A model generated the notes under the pieces. That model searched no databases and was not told where the DNA came from. It saw only the letters and a program-made list of their open reading frames with translations. A program made the position numbers and the translations under genes. 64,000 nucleotides of DNA, from the NCBI RefSeq assembly GCF_030812215.1, contig NZ_JAUSSG010000001.1, positions 62,001 through 126,000 of the forward strand. The letters are read 5' to 3'. Source of the DNA: Variovorax boronicumulans. Its GTDB lineage: Bacteria > Pseudomonadota > Gammaproteobacteria > Burkholderiales > Burkholderiaceae_C. Shown here piece by piece: positions 1 to 8,051 of the stretch (its first letter is position 1; the number at the start of each line of letters is the position of its first letter).

Positions 1-1234
1 CCTGCCCCTGCAAGCCGCCCGAGAGATCGCGCTCCCAGGCCAGCAGCTGACGCAGCACGGCGATCTTCGCGTCGTACTCGCCGCTCGCCCAGACGCCCGC
101 GTACCCCTTGTGCCCTGCTTCCTTGTAGGCCCAGTGCGCGGCCACGCCGTGTTCGGCATGGTCGTGCATTTCTTCAGTACGAATCTGGATCTCGATCGGC
201 TTGCCCGGCTTGCCATCGACCAGTTCGCGCACCACGGTGTGCAGCGACTGGTAGCCATTCGGCTTGGGCCGTGCGATGTAGTCGTCGAACTCCTCGTCGA
301 TCGGCTGGAAATGCGTGTGCACCCAGGCGAGTGCCGCATAGCAATCCTTCACGTCCGCCACCACCACGCGCAGCGCGAGGATGTCGAACACCTGCGCGAA
401 GTCGAGCGACTTGCCTCGCATCTTCTTGACGATGCTGTAGATGTTCTTGGGCCGCCCCTGCACCGTGGCGTGAACACCCTCGGCCTGCAATTCGCGCTCG
501 AGTTCCGAGCGCAATTGCTCGATGTGGCCTTCGCGCTCGATGCGCTTCTCGTCGAGCAGGCGCGCAATGAGCTTGTAGGTTTCAGGCTCGATGAAGCGGA
601 ATGAAAGATCCTCGATCTCCCACTTCACCTGCCAGATGCCCAGCCGGTTGGCCAGCGGCGCGAACACCTGCAGCGACTCGCGCGCCACGCTCTCGGGCGC
701 CGGCTGCTTGCTGGCCGCCGCATGGCGCAAGGTCTGGAGGCGCGAGGCGAGCCGCAGCATCACGACGCGCAGATCGCGCGAGAACGCCAGCAGCATCTTG
801 CGCACGTTCTCGGTCTGCGCACCGGCGCCTTCGATGTGATGACCCTGCGACGCCGAGCGGGCCTGCTCCTGCACGCGTACCAGCTTGGTGGTCTCGACCG
901 CGAGCGCCGCGAAGTTGTCGCCGAACACCTTGGCGATCACCTCCTGCGGCCGGTTCAGGTGTTGGCACGAATAGACAAGATAGCTCGCCGCCTGCATCGC
1001 CTCGGAGCCACCCATCTTCGCGACGATGGCGGCCACCGCGTCGGCATGCGCCAGCGTGTTCTCGCCGGTGTCGAGCTTTTCATCGGCGATCAGCGGCTCG
1101 GCAAATGCGCGGGCGCGCGCGAGCATGTTCTCGATCACCGGCGTGCGGTCGGCCGTTGCCGCGGACAACGGATAGTCGACCACGGCGGTATCGGACAGGG
1201 GTGCCGTCTGCAGGCTCGAGGACTCGCGCTTCAC
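1..1234 (-). CDS. relA: RelA-type (p)ppGpp synthetase, C-terminus beyond window
   Basis: Makes the stringent-response alarmone by moving pyrophosphate from ATP to GDP or GTP. About 411 N-terminal residues are visible; the TGS and ACT regions lie left of position 1. The region where bifunctional Rel/SpoT proteins have a hydrolase HD site (residues about 85-190) has no HD motif; it reads SCQHLN, so hydrolase activity is unlikely. The synthetase domain shows EFDDYI, the ExDD signature of monofunctional RelA, followed by PKPNGYQSLHT and EIQIRT. The start is GTG at 1234: an in-frame TGA lies at 1243-1241, so no upstream start is possible. A GGGG tract serves as ribosome site inside the end of the preceding hydrolase gene, 14 bases upstream, so the two genes are probably co-transcribed. 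Confidence 0.9.
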   Translation of the reverse strand, partial: MKRESSSLQTAPLSDTAVVDYPLSAATADRTPVIENMLARARAFAEPLIADEKLDTGENTLAHADAVAAIVAKMGGSEAMQAASYLVYSCQHLNRPQEVIAKVFGDNFAALAVETTKLVRVQEQARSASQGHHIEGAGAQTENVRKMLLAFSRDLRVVMLRLASRLQTLRHAAASKQPAPESVARESLQVFAPLANRLGIWQVKWEIEDLSFRFIEPETYKLIARLLDEKRIEREGHIEQLRSELERELQAEGVHATVQGRPKNIYSIVKKMRGKSLDFAQVFDILALRVVVADVKDCYAALAWVHTHFQPIDEEFDDYIARPKPNGYQSLHTVVRELVDGKPGKPIEIQIRTEEMHDHAEHGVAAHWAYKEAGHKGYAGVWASGEYDAKIAVLRQLLAWERDLSGGLQGQ

Positions 1235-1248
1235 GCTGCTTCACCCCA

Positions 1249-2202
1249 TCAATCGAACAGAAAAGAAGTGACGACGGCGACCTGCGCGGGATCGATGAAG
1301 GTCGGCGCATGGCCCACCCCTTCGAACTCGACCAGCGCTGCCTTCGGTCCGCGCTGCGTCATGGCCTGTGCCGTCTCGCGCGAGAGCAAGTCCGAATCGG
1401 CACCGCGCGTCACCAGCGTGCGTGCGGTGATGGCGTCGTACAGGCTCCACATGATCGCACCGCCCTGCGCCGCCGCTTCGGGCGTGATGGCGCGCAGCGC
1501 CACGGCGATGGCCGGGTCGTAGTGCAGCAGCCACTGGCCATTGCCTGCGTCGTTGCCAGATTCGATCTTGGCGGCACCATCGGCCGTGCGCTGCGATGCA
1601 GGCACCACCATGTGCTGCGACAGCGCGAGCCACTGCTCGGGGGTGTGCGGGCCGAAGCTGGTGGAGATCGCCCACATCGCATCGGCCGCGTCCTTCACGC
1701 TGCCGTAGCGACCGCCCTGCCCCACGTACGCGGCGATGCGCTGCAGCGCGACCGGCTGGATCGTCGGGCCCACATCGTTCGCAATGAAGCGGCGCACCGG
1801 TCGCGCCAACGGCAACTCCTTGTGCCCCGCCAGCACGAAGCCGATCAGCCCGCCCATGCTGGTGCCGAAATAGTCGAGCGTGTCGATCGCCTGTTCGCGT
1901 TGCAGTTGGGCAATCAGCGCCACCATGTCGGCCGCGTAGACAGGCACTTGATAAAAGGCCGGATCGCGCAGCCAGTCGCTGCGCCCGCGCCCCGCGACGT
2001 CGGGGCAGATCACCCGCACATCACCGCCCGCGCGCGCCACGATGGCCTCTGCCAGCACGTCGAAGTCGCGCCCTTGCCGGGTGAGCCCGTGCACGCAGAC
2101 CACCACATGCGCACTGCGTTCGTCGCCCCATTGCCAATAGGCCATGCGATGGCCGCCCTGGGCGTCGTCGCATGCCACGTAATGAAGCGTCGGTTCGGTC
2201 AT
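1249..2202 (-). CDS. alpha/beta hydrolase
   Basis: Alpha/beta-hydrolase fold enzyme of about 317 residues, substrate unknown. Visible are the oxyanion HG motif (VCVHGLTRQG), the nucleophile elbow GTSMGG (Ser), an acid in RGADSDLL and the catalytic His in GVGHAPTF. There is no signal peptide, so it is cytosolic. The start chosen is the ATG of MTEPTLHYV; the frame stays open to an upstream ATG at 2244 that would add 14 residues of atypical sequence. It is divergent from the 3-hydroxybutyrate dehydrogenase gene and lies immediately before relA on the same strand. A role in polyhydroxybutyrate or ester metabolism is possible from position only. Confidence 0.8.
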   Translation of the reverse strand: MTEPTLHYVACDDAQGGHRMAYWQWGDERSAHVVVCVHGLTRQGRDFDVLAEAIVARAGGDVRVICPDVAGRGRSDWLRDPAFYQVPVYAADMVALIAQLQREQAIDTLDYFGTSMGGLIGFVLAGHKELPLARPVRRFIANDVGPTIQPVALQRIAAYVGQGGRYGSVKDAADAMWAISTSFGPHTPEQWLALSQHMVVPASQRTADGAAKIESGNDAGNGQWLLHYDPAIAVALRAITPEAAAQGGAIMWSLYDAITARTLVTRGADSDLLSRETAQAMTQRGPKAALVEFEGVGHAPTFIDPAQVAVVTSFLFD

Positions 2203-2270
2203 GAAAAGGGGGAGGTCGTGGTGCGGATAATGGTCTCGTTGCATCCTAATTCATCCGGAGATTGATCTTC

Positions 2271-3041
2271 ATGCTCAAAGGCAAAACCGCGCTTGTCACG
2301 GGGTCCACCAGCGGCATTGGCTTCGCCATTGCCCAGTCGCTTGCCCAGCAAGGCGCACACATCGTGCTCAACGGCTTCGGCGATGCCGAAACGCCCAAGT
2401 CCCAGATCGAAGCGCTCGGCGTTCGCGCCGAGTACCACGGCGCGGACATGAGCAAGCCCGGCGAGATCGAGGACATGATGAAGTTCGCCGCGTCGAAGTT
2501 CGGTCGTGTCGACATCCTGGTGAACAACGCCGGCATCCAGCATGTCGCCAAGGTCGAGGACTTCCCGGTCGAACGTTGGGACGCGATCATCGCAATCAAC
2601 CTCACCAGCGCGTTTCATACGACGCGCCTCGCGATTCCGGCGATGCGCGAAGCCAACTGGGGCCGCATCATCAACGTCGCATCGGCCCATGGCCTGGTCG
2701 CCTCGGCGCAGAAATCGGCCTATGTGGCGGCAAAGCACGGCATCGTCGGCTTCACCAAGTCGGTCGCGCTCGAAACAGCGACCACCGGCGTCACCAGCAA
2801 CGCGATCTGCCCCGGTTGGGTGCTCACGCAACTCGTGCAAAAGCAGATCGACGACCGTGCGGCCCGCGAAGGCATCTCGGCCACGCAGGCGCAAAACGAT
2901 CTGCTCGGGGAGAAGCAGCCTTCGCTGCAGTTCACGACGGTCGAGCAACTCGGCGGCCTTGCGGTCTTCCTGTGCTCGCCGGCAGCCGACCAGGTGCGCG
3001 GCGTGGCTTGGCAAATGGACGGCGGCTGGACCGCTCAGTAA
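2271..3041 (+). CDS. bdhA: D-3-hydroxybutyrate dehydrogenase (SDR family)
   Basis: NAD-dependent short-chain dehydrogenase of 256 residues that interconverts 3-hydroxybutyrate and acetoacetate, usually in polyhydroxybutyrate turnover. The N-terminus carries the nucleotide motif TGSTSGIG (residues about 10-17), then NNAG, the catalytic Ser in NVASAHG and the YVAAK active-site pair. The long C-terminal loop (WVLTQLVQKQID) and overall length fit the 3-hydroxybutyrate dehydrogenase branch. ATG at 2271 has GGAG ten bases upstream; a TTG at 2262 is in frame but less likely. The gene is monocistronic and divergent from the hydrolase. A GC-rich hairpin repeat follows the stop. Confidence 0.9.
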   Translation: MLKGKTALVTGSTSGIGFAIAQSLAQQGAHIVLNGFGDAETPKSQIEALGVRAEYHGADMSKPGEIEDMMKFAASKFGRVDILVNNAGIQHVAKVEDFPVERWDAIIAINLTSAFHTTRLAIPAMREANWGRIINVASAHGLVASAQKSAYVAAKHGIVGFTKSVALETATTGVTSNAICPGWVLTQLVQKQIDDRAAREGISATQAQNDLLGEKQPSLQFTTVEQLGGLAVFLCSPAADQVRGVAWQMDGGWTAQ

Positions 3042-3062
3042 CCAAGGCCTCCCGGCTTTTCA

Positions 3063-3137
3063 CGCCGCTTCGCGTCATGTAATTCGCCACCTCCCGAGGA
3101 GGAGGCGCGGGCCGCCTTGGGGCGGCCCGGCGGCGCC
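3063..3137 (+). repeat. GC-rich palindromic repeat, copy 1
   Basis: Intergenic repeat between the convergent bdhA and SIMPL genes. It contains a perfect 8-bp stem, GGGCCGCC (3109-3116) with GGCGGCCC (3121-3128), around a TTGG loop. The core GGGGCGGCCCGGCGGCGC at 3119-3136 recurs with small changes at 7202-7221, 19243-19259 and, inverted, inside cobQ at 21016-21033. It lacks a T-run, so a classical intrinsic terminator is not supported, although the hairpin may still stabilise transcript ends. Confidence 0.7.
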
Positions 3138-3150
3138 CGCCGAGTGCTCT

Positions 3151-3852
3151 TTACTTGAGCTGCACCGACCCCGACACGTTCACGATCACGCTGGTCTTGC
3201 CAGCTTCAACGGGCACGGCCGAATCGGCCGAGAACGACTTGGCCTGCATTGCCATCACGCGCGGGCGGGGGCCGCCGTCGTTCGCATTCACCGACACCTC
3301 GCGCAGCGTATAGCCGCCGAAGCCGAAGCCCTTGGCCAGCTCGTTGGCCTTTTGCTTGAAGTTCTCGATCGCGATGTTCTGCGCTTCGGCCTCGGTCTTG
3401 GCGCGCTGCTCGCGGCTCAGGCCGAACCCCACGTTCCCCACGCTGAGCGTGGTGATGCGGCCGGCCGTCTGCGTGATGCGCGGAAAGTCGCGGCCTTCGA
3501 GCACCAGTTCGGTCGAACCCTGCCAGCCGTTGATCTTGCCGTCCTTCGTATAGCGCGGCGAGAGGCTGAAGTTGCCGGTGCGCACGTCGAGCTGGCCGGG
3601 CTGCGCGTTCTTCTTGGCTTCGTTGAGGGCGGCGTCGAGCGCGGCCTTGAGCTGGGTCTGCACGGTGGCGGCATCGGTCGCGTCGCGGGTGGTCACCAGC
3701 GTCATGCTCAAGAGGTCCTGCTGGACCTCGACGGTGCCCGACGCGGTGAGCTGAAGCACGTTCTGCGGCGCTGGCGTGACGACGTTCTGGGCCAGTGCGG
3801 AACCGGCAGCGGCCAGGACGGCGCAAACGGCGAGCAATTTGATTTTTTTCAA
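3151..3852 (-). CDS. SIMPL-domain secreted protein (DUF541)
   Basis: Periplasmic protein of 233 residues from the SIMPL/DUF541 (Oxidative-stress-defence, YggE-like) family, exact biochemical role unknown. A signal peptide (KKIKLLAVCAVLAAAGSALA) is followed by the repeated beta/alpha SIMPL fold: LTASGTVEVQQDLLSM at the start, YTKDGKINGWQGSTELVLEG in the middle, and RPRVMAMQAKSFSADSA before the C-terminal strand IVNVSGSVQL. The frame opens with TTG at 3852, with AGGGAG about 10 bases upstream; this rare start is favoured because it gives an intact signal peptide. It lies downstream of a small secreted protein on the same strand. Confidence 0.85.
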   Translation of the reverse strand: MKKIKLLAVCAVLAAAGSALAQNVVTPAPQNVLQLTASGTVEVQQDLLSMTLVTTRDATDAATVQTQLKAALDAALNEAKKNAQPGQLDVRTGNFSLSPRYTKDGKINGWQGSTELVLEGRDFPRITQTAGRITTLSVGNVGFGLSREQRAKTEAEAQNIAIENFKQKANELAKGFGFGGYTLREVSVNANDGGPRPRVMAMQAKSFSADSAVPVEAGKTSVIVNVSGSVQLK

Positions 3853-3901
3853 GAAAAGGAACTCCCTAGGTTGGTGGCGAGGAACACCCGCGCCAGCGCG
3901 C

Positions 3902-4258
3902 TCAGTGGCGCTGGCTGCGCGGCACGGTCAGCGAACGGGCCGCGGGCATCGGTGCCGGCGTGATCCGCTCGGCTGGCTGCGATTCTGCCGAATTCGCCAT
4001 GGCCCCCACGCCGGGCGGCATCCACTGCCCCCGGATCTGCTGCCGCAGCTCGAACAGCTCCCCAGCGGTCAGGCGTCTGCCGGCGGCGGCTTCTTCACGC
4101 CGGATTTCTTCTCGCTGCGCCGCCCGGTGGGCGGCCACGGCATCCCGCACTTCACTGCGGCGCACCTCGCCGACCCTGAAAAAGTCACCGGAAACCGCCC
4201 ATGTGGAGCCACAGGCGCAGACAAGGAGCAATGGCAGTGTGGAAAAAGGAAGTCTCAT
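3902..4258 (-). CDS. small secreted protein of unknown function
   Basis: 118 residues, family not recognised. It begins with a hydrophobic signal sequence (MRLPFSTLPLLLVCACGSTWA); the cysteines do not form a canonical lipobox, so a soluble periplasmic protein is more likely than a lipoprotein. Then comes a charged, probably helical segment rich in Arg, Glu and Ala (residues about 30-75, including AAAGRRLTAGELFELRQQIRGQW) and a Pro/Ala-rich tail. The ELRQQIRGQW stretch recurs in small proteobacterial exported proteins, from memory only. It is 49 bases upstream of the SIMPL gene and could be co-transcribed with it. Confidence 0.6.
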   Translation of the reverse strand: MRLPFSTLPLLLVCACGSTWAVSGDFFRVGEVRRSEVRDAVAAHRAAQREEIRREEAAAGRRLTAGELFELRQQIRGQWMPPGVGAMANSAESQPAERITPAPMPAARSLTVPRSQRH

Positions 4259-4336
4259 CGAGTATTGGTCATGAAGGCAGGGAACTTTGCCACCGCCGCG
4301 CTAACGCCGGATGACCAGAGGGCGAGCGTCCGCAAG

Positions 4337-4414
4337 TTTTGTAACTTAGTGTCAAACCATAAGTAAATCTGGCTCGATGGGGTGCTAACGCCTTCAGAAT
4401 CGGCGCTGTTACAA
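4337..4414 (+). promoter_or_regulatory. candidate OmpR boxes and promoter region
   Basis: The 170 bases before the response-regulator gene are clearly AT-richer than their surroundings. TTGTAAC at 4339-4345 and its inverted copy GTTACAA at 4408-4414 flank the region. They resemble the TGTAAC/GTTACA half sites bound by OmpR in enteric bacteria. Autoregulation by the encoded OmpR homologue is inferred from this resemblance and position alone. Confidence 0.35.
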
Positions 4415-4430
4415 ATTCAACGTTGTAGAA

Positions 4431-5162
4431 ATGACTCAAGTTCCCGCTCGCACTGACAAGATCGTGATCGTCGACGACGACGCCCGCATCCGTGACCTGC
4501 TTCGCCGCTACCTGACCCAGGAAGGTTTCGAAGTGATCGTGGCCGAGGACGGCAAGGCGCTCAACCGCATCCTGTTGCGCGACACGGTCGACCTGATCGT
4601 GCTCGACCTGATGATGCCCGGCGAAGACGGCCTCTCCGTCTGCCGGCGCCTTCGCGCCGCCAACGACCGCACGCCGATCATCATGCTCACCGCCAAGGGC
4701 GAAGACGTGGACCGCATCGTCGGTCTGGAAGTCGGCGCCGACGACTACCTCGGCAAGCCCTTCAACCCCCGCGAACTGCTGGCCCGCGTGCACGCCGTGC
4801 TGCGCCGCCGTCCGCCGCTCGAGGCGCCCGGCGCCCCCTCCACCGAGAACGAGACCGTCACCTTCGGCCCGTTCGCCTTCGACCTCGGCTCGCGCACGCT
4901 CAAGAAGGACGGCGAAGAACTTTCGCTGACCACCGGCGAATTCGCGATGTTGAAGGCGCTGGTGCGCCACCCGCGCCAGCCGCTGTCGCGCGAAAAGCTC
5001 GCCCAGCTGGCCCGCGGCCGCGAATTCGAGCCCTTCGACCGCAGCCTGGACGTGCAGATCTCGCGCCTGCGCAAGCTGGTGGAGTCGGACGCCGCGGCGC
5101 CACGCTACATCCAGACCGTCTGGGGCGTGGGCTACGTCTTCGTGCCGGACGGCACGGCCTGA
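4431..5162 (+). CDS. ompR: OmpR-family response regulator
   Basis: DNA-binding response regulator of 243 residues. The receiver domain (about 10-125) has the acidic pair DDD at 15-17, phospho-acceptor Asp59 (VLDLMMPG), Thr87 and Lys109 (GKPF). The winged-helix domain (about 150-238) ends with the typical QTVWGVGYVF. The sequence style (MTQVPARTDKIVIVDDDARIRDLLRRYL) is that of the betaproteobacterial OmpR group, so osmotic or envelope control is likely, but targets cannot be read here. It is followed after 83 bases by its sensor kinase. Confidence 0.9.
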   Translation: MTQVPARTDKIVIVDDDARIRDLLRRYLTQEGFEVIVAEDGKALNRILLRDTVDLIVLDLMMPGEDGLSVCRRLRAANDRTPIIMLTAKGEDVDRIVGLEVGADDYLGKPFNPRELLARVHAVLRRRPPLEAPGAPSTENETVTFGPFAFDLGSRTLKKDGEELSLTTGEFAMLKALVRHPRQPLSREKLAQLARGREFEPFDRSLDVQISRLRKLVESDAAAPRYIQTVWGVGYVFVPDGTA

Positions 5163-5245
5163 GCCGCCGCTGAGAGGTGGCCATCGGCCCAACTGCCAGA
5201 CCTGCCAGACCCGGCCAAGCGCAGGAGGACGGCGCGCAGGTCACC

Positions 5246-6658
5246 ATGCCGAGCCCGCTGGAGGCCAGCGCGGCGCGTGACCGTCGCCCCGGCCTCAAGC
5301 TGGGCTTCAGCCTTTTCTGGCGCACTTTCTTCCTGCTCGCACTGCTGCTGATCGGCTGCACGGTCGCCTGGCTGCAGACTTTTCGCTCACTCGAATACGA
5401 GCCGCGCGCCATTCAAACGGCCCACCAGATCGCCTCGCTCGTGAACCTCACGCGCGCGGCGCTGGTGTATTCGGACGCCATCACCCGCGTCTCGCTGATC
5501 AAGACGCTGGCCGACCAGGAAGGCGTGCGCATCCTGCCGCGCGAACCGAACGACCGCTTCCAGCCCTACACCAGCGGCGCGCTCGACCAGCGCGTGACCG
5601 AGGAGCTGATCGACCAGCTCGGCGAAGGCACCACCGTGGCCAGCCGCGTCAACGACGAGGCGGGCCTGTGGATCGGCTTCACGATCGAGAGCGACACCTA
5701 CTGGCTGCTGCTCGATCCGACGCGCTTCAGCCGCGTGGGCGGGCGCACCTGGCTGGTCTGGCTCAGTACCGCGATGGCGCTCTCGCTGGCCGGCGCGGCG
5801 CTGATCACCCGGCTCATCAACCTGCCGCTCAAGCAGCTGTCGCGCGCGACCATGCAGGTGCGCGAGGGCGAATACGAAGCGCACCGGCTCGACGAGCGCG
5901 CCCGCACCAACGAGATCCGCGCGGTCAACATTGGCTTCAACCGCATGGCGGACCAGCTCGCCAAGATCGAGCAGGACCGCGCCATCATGCTGGCCGGCAT
6001 CTCGCACGACCTGCGCACGCCGCTCGCGCGCCTGCGCCTGGAAACCGAGATGAGCGTGGCCGACGAGGATGCGCGGGACCACATGGCCGCCGACATCGCC
6101 CAGCTCGACGCGATCATCGACAAGTTCCTCGATTACGCCCGGCCCGACCACGTCGATCCGCGCCCCGTGCTGCTGCGCGATGTGGTCGATGCCTGCACCT
6201 ATGCCGTGCAGGACTACGAGGAAATGAATATCAAGGTCGAGGTCCCGCCCGACCTGCGGGTGCTGGGCGACGAGGTCGAGCTCACGCGCGTGATCTCCAA
6301 CCTGGTCGAAAACGCCCGGCGCTACGGCAAGACGCCGGCCACAGGCGTGGCGGACGTCACGATCCAGGCGCAGGCGAACAACGATGCGGTGCTGATCAAG
6401 GTGCGCGACCACGGCGCGGGCGTCGAGCCCGCCCTGCTCTCCCAGCTGACCAAGCCCTTCTTCCGCGGCGACGCGGCGCGCACTTCGGCGGCGGGCGCGG
6501 GCCTGGGTCTTTCGATCGTGGCGAAGAACATCGAGCGCATGGGCGGCACCTTCGCGCTCACCAGCACGCCGGGGCGCGGGCTCGCGGCGCACATCCGCAT
6601 GCCGCGCGCCATGCCGACGCCCAAGCCGGGCGAAGTACCGGGCAAGAAGCCCGCCTGA
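5246..6658 (+). CDS. envZ: EnvZ-like sensor histidine kinase
   Basis: Membrane kinase of 470 residues that should phosphorylate the adjacent OmpR. One transmembrane helix near residues 24-45 and a second near 167-190 bracket a periplasmic sensor region of about 120 residues. A HAMP segment follows, then the dimerisation helix with phospho-acceptor His254 (ISHDLRTPLARL), and the ATPase domain with NLVENARRYG, DHGAGV and GAGLGLSIV. The ATG at 5246 is preferred; the frame is open upstream to 5177, but that extension is Pro/Gly/Gln-rich and unlike coding sequence. Confidence 0.9.
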   Translation: MPSPLEASAARDRRPGLKLGFSLFWRTFFLLALLLIGCTVAWLQTFRSLEYEPRAIQTAHQIASLVNLTRAALVYSDAITRVSLIKTLADQEGVRILPREPNDRFQPYTSGALDQRVTEELIDQLGEGTTVASRVNDEAGLWIGFTIESDTYWLLLDPTRFSRVGGRTWLVWLSTAMALSLAGAALITRLINLPLKQLSRATMQVREGEYEAHRLDERARTNEIRAVNIGFNRMADQLAKIEQDRAIMLAGISHDLRTPLARLRLETEMSVADEDARDHMAADIAQLDAIIDKFLDYARPDHVDPRPVLLRDVVDACTYAVQDYEEMNIKVEVPPDLRVLGDEVELTRVISNLVENARRYGKTPATGVADVTIQAQANNDAVLIKVRDHGAGVEPALLSQLTKPFFRGDAARTSAAGAGLGLSIVAKNIERMGGTFALTSTPGRGLAAHIRMPRAMPTPKPGEVPGKKPA

Positions 6659-6668
6659 TCCGCCGCCT

Positions 6669-7160
6669 TCAGCGGTGGAGCAGCACAGCCGCGCGTGCTT
6701 CCATCGCGCGGCCCTCGCCTACCGGGCCGAGCTTCTCGGCCGTCTTGGCCTTCACGTTGACCTGCTCGAGCGCGATGCCCAGCGTGTCCGCGATGCGCTG
6801 GCACATGAGCGGAATGTGCGGCGCCAGCTTCGGCGCCTGGGCGATCACGGTGCTGTCGACATTGCCGATTTCCCAGCCCGCCGCCCGCACGCGCCGCGCC
6901 GCCTCGGCCAGCAGCATGGCCGAATCGGCACCGCGGAACTGCACGTCGGTGTCAGGAAAGTGCCGGCCGATGTCGCCGAGCCCCGCGCCGCCCAGCAGCG
7001 CATCGGTGATTGCGTGCAGCAGCACGTCGGCGTCCGAATGCCCCAGGAGGCCCGTGGTGTGCGGTACCTCGATGCCGCCCAGGATGAGCTTGCGCCCCGC
7101 CACGAGCTGGTGAACGTCCCAGCCCTCGCCGACACGGATATTGAAGGGTGCAGGTGTCAT
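6669..7160 (-). CDS. ispF: 2-C-methyl-D-erythritol 2,4-cyclodiphosphate synthase
   Basis: Fifth enzyme of the MEP isoprenoid pathway: it cyclises CDP-methylerythritol 2-phosphate to the cyclodiphosphate and releases CMP. 163 residues, the normal length. Metal ligands are Asp15 and His17 (GWDVHQ) and His49 (DADVLLHA). The C-terminal [14 protein letters not shown] motif is intact. The start is fixed by ATG at 7160 with GGAGGT just upstream, lying at the edge of a palindromic repeat. It forms an operon with ispD, which supplies the precursor of its substrate; it is tail-to-tail with envZ. Confidence 0.95.
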   Translation of the reverse strand: MTPAPFNIRVGEGWDVHQLVAGRKLILGGIEVPHTTGLLGHSDADVLLHAITDALLGGAGLGDIGRHFPDTDVQFRGADSAMLLAEAARRVRAAGWEIGNVDSTVIAQAPKLAPHIPLMCQRIADTLGIALEQVNVKAKTAEKLGPVGEGRAMEARAAVLLHR

Positions 7161-7165
7161 TGGAG

Positions 7166-7221
7166 TACCTCCGCGCTTCGCGCTGCGGTGCGCGCTTGCT
7201 TGGGGCGGCCCGGCGCGGCGC
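7166..7221 (-). repeat. GC-rich palindromic repeat, copy 2 (ispD-ispF spacer)
   Basis: This repeat fills nearly the whole gap between ispD and ispF. It contains CGCGCTTCGCG (7172-7182), shared exactly with copy 3 in the cobT-cobS gap, and a GGGGCGGCCCGG core (from 7202) with a two-base insertion relative to copy 1. Read on the minus strand it starts at the ispD stop and its end provides the GGAGGT ribosome-binding site of ispF. Confidence 0.7.
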
Positions 7222-7935
7222 TCATGCGATGGCTTTCTTGCGGCTGAGCAAAACCGCTTCGGCCAGCGCGAAATCTTCGGGAAAGGTGATCTTGAAGTTC
7301 TGGGCGCTGCCTGGCACCAGCAGCGGCGCAAGGCCGATGGCCTCGATGGCGCTGGCCTCGTCGGTCACCACGTCGCCCACGCGCTCCAGCGCGTCTAGCA
7401 GCATGCCGATGCGGAACATCTGCGGCGTCTGGGCCAGCCACTTGTCGGCGCGCGAGAGGGTCTGGGAAACGCGGCTGTCGGCCGAGGACACCTTCAGCGT
7501 ATCGGCCAGCCGATGGGCCAGCAGGCCTCCGACGGCATCGTGCTCGCAGGCGGCGATCAGCGCCTCGATCTGGCTGGAGGTGACGAGGCAGCGCGCCGCG
7601 TCGTGCACCAGCACCCAGTCGTGCGCCCCGGCGCCCTTCTGGCGCAATGCCGCGAGGCCGTTGCGCACCGTGGCCGCCCGGGTCAGGCCGCCGACCTGCA
7701 GCAGGTACTCGTCGTCGCCCGGAAAGCGCGGCAGCGCGGCCTGCACTTCGCGGTCGTCCGGCGCCACCACCACCGCCAGGCCGGCAAAACGACCGGCCAG
7801 GGCGCGAAAAGCCTCCACCGTGTGCGCCACCATCGACGCCCCCGCGAGCCGCTGGTACTGCTTGGGCTGCACGCCGCCCGCACGGTGGCCGGAGCCGGCA
7901 CAAGGAATCAGCACGAAGAATCGGGAAGAAGACAT
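7222..7935 (-). CDS. ispD: 2-C-methyl-D-erythritol 4-phosphate cytidylyltransferase
   Basis: Third MEP-pathway enzyme; it joins CTP and methylerythritol 4-phosphate. 237 residues. The nucleotide-binding start [13 protein letters not shown] and the substrate Lys in PKQY are present, followed by [16 protein letters not shown] and the TDEASAIEA segment typical of the family. The ATG at 7935 ([12 protein letters not shown]) is chosen; the frame is open to 7983, but the added residues are not family-like. Transcribed ahead of ispF and divergent from mfd. Confidence 0.95.
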   Translation of the reverse strand: MSSSRFFVLIPCAGSGHRAGGVQPKQYQRLAGASMVAHTVEAFRALAGRFAGLAVVVAPDDREVQAALPRFPGDDEYLLQVGGLTRAATVRNGLAALRQKGAGAHDWVLVHDAARCLVTSSQIEALIAACEHDAVGGLLAHRLADTLKVSSADSRVSQTLSRADKWLAQTPQMFRIGMLLDALERVGDVVTDEASAIEAIGLAPLLVPGSAQNFKITFPEDFALAEAVLLSRKKAIA

Positions 7936-7998
7936 GGGGTGCGGCACGGGCCAATGGCCGACAAGCGGATAAGGGGCCGCCATTCTAGAATTGCCTCC

Positions 7999-8034
7999 TG
8001 CACACCCCTCGCCATTCGGCGCGGGGTGTTGTGC
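7999..8034. promoter_or_regulatory. inverted repeat in the ispD-mfd divergent promoter region
   Basis: Between the divergent ispD and mfd genes lies a long interrupted palindrome. CACACCCC (8001-8008) faces GGGGTGTTGTG (8023-8033), with an inner GCC/GGC pair around CATTC. It ends 17 bases before the mfd ATG. It could be an operator or, if transcribed, a leader hairpin close to the mfd ribosome-binding site. Confidence 0.4.
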
Positions 8035-8051
8035 ATTTCTCGAAGCGTTCC

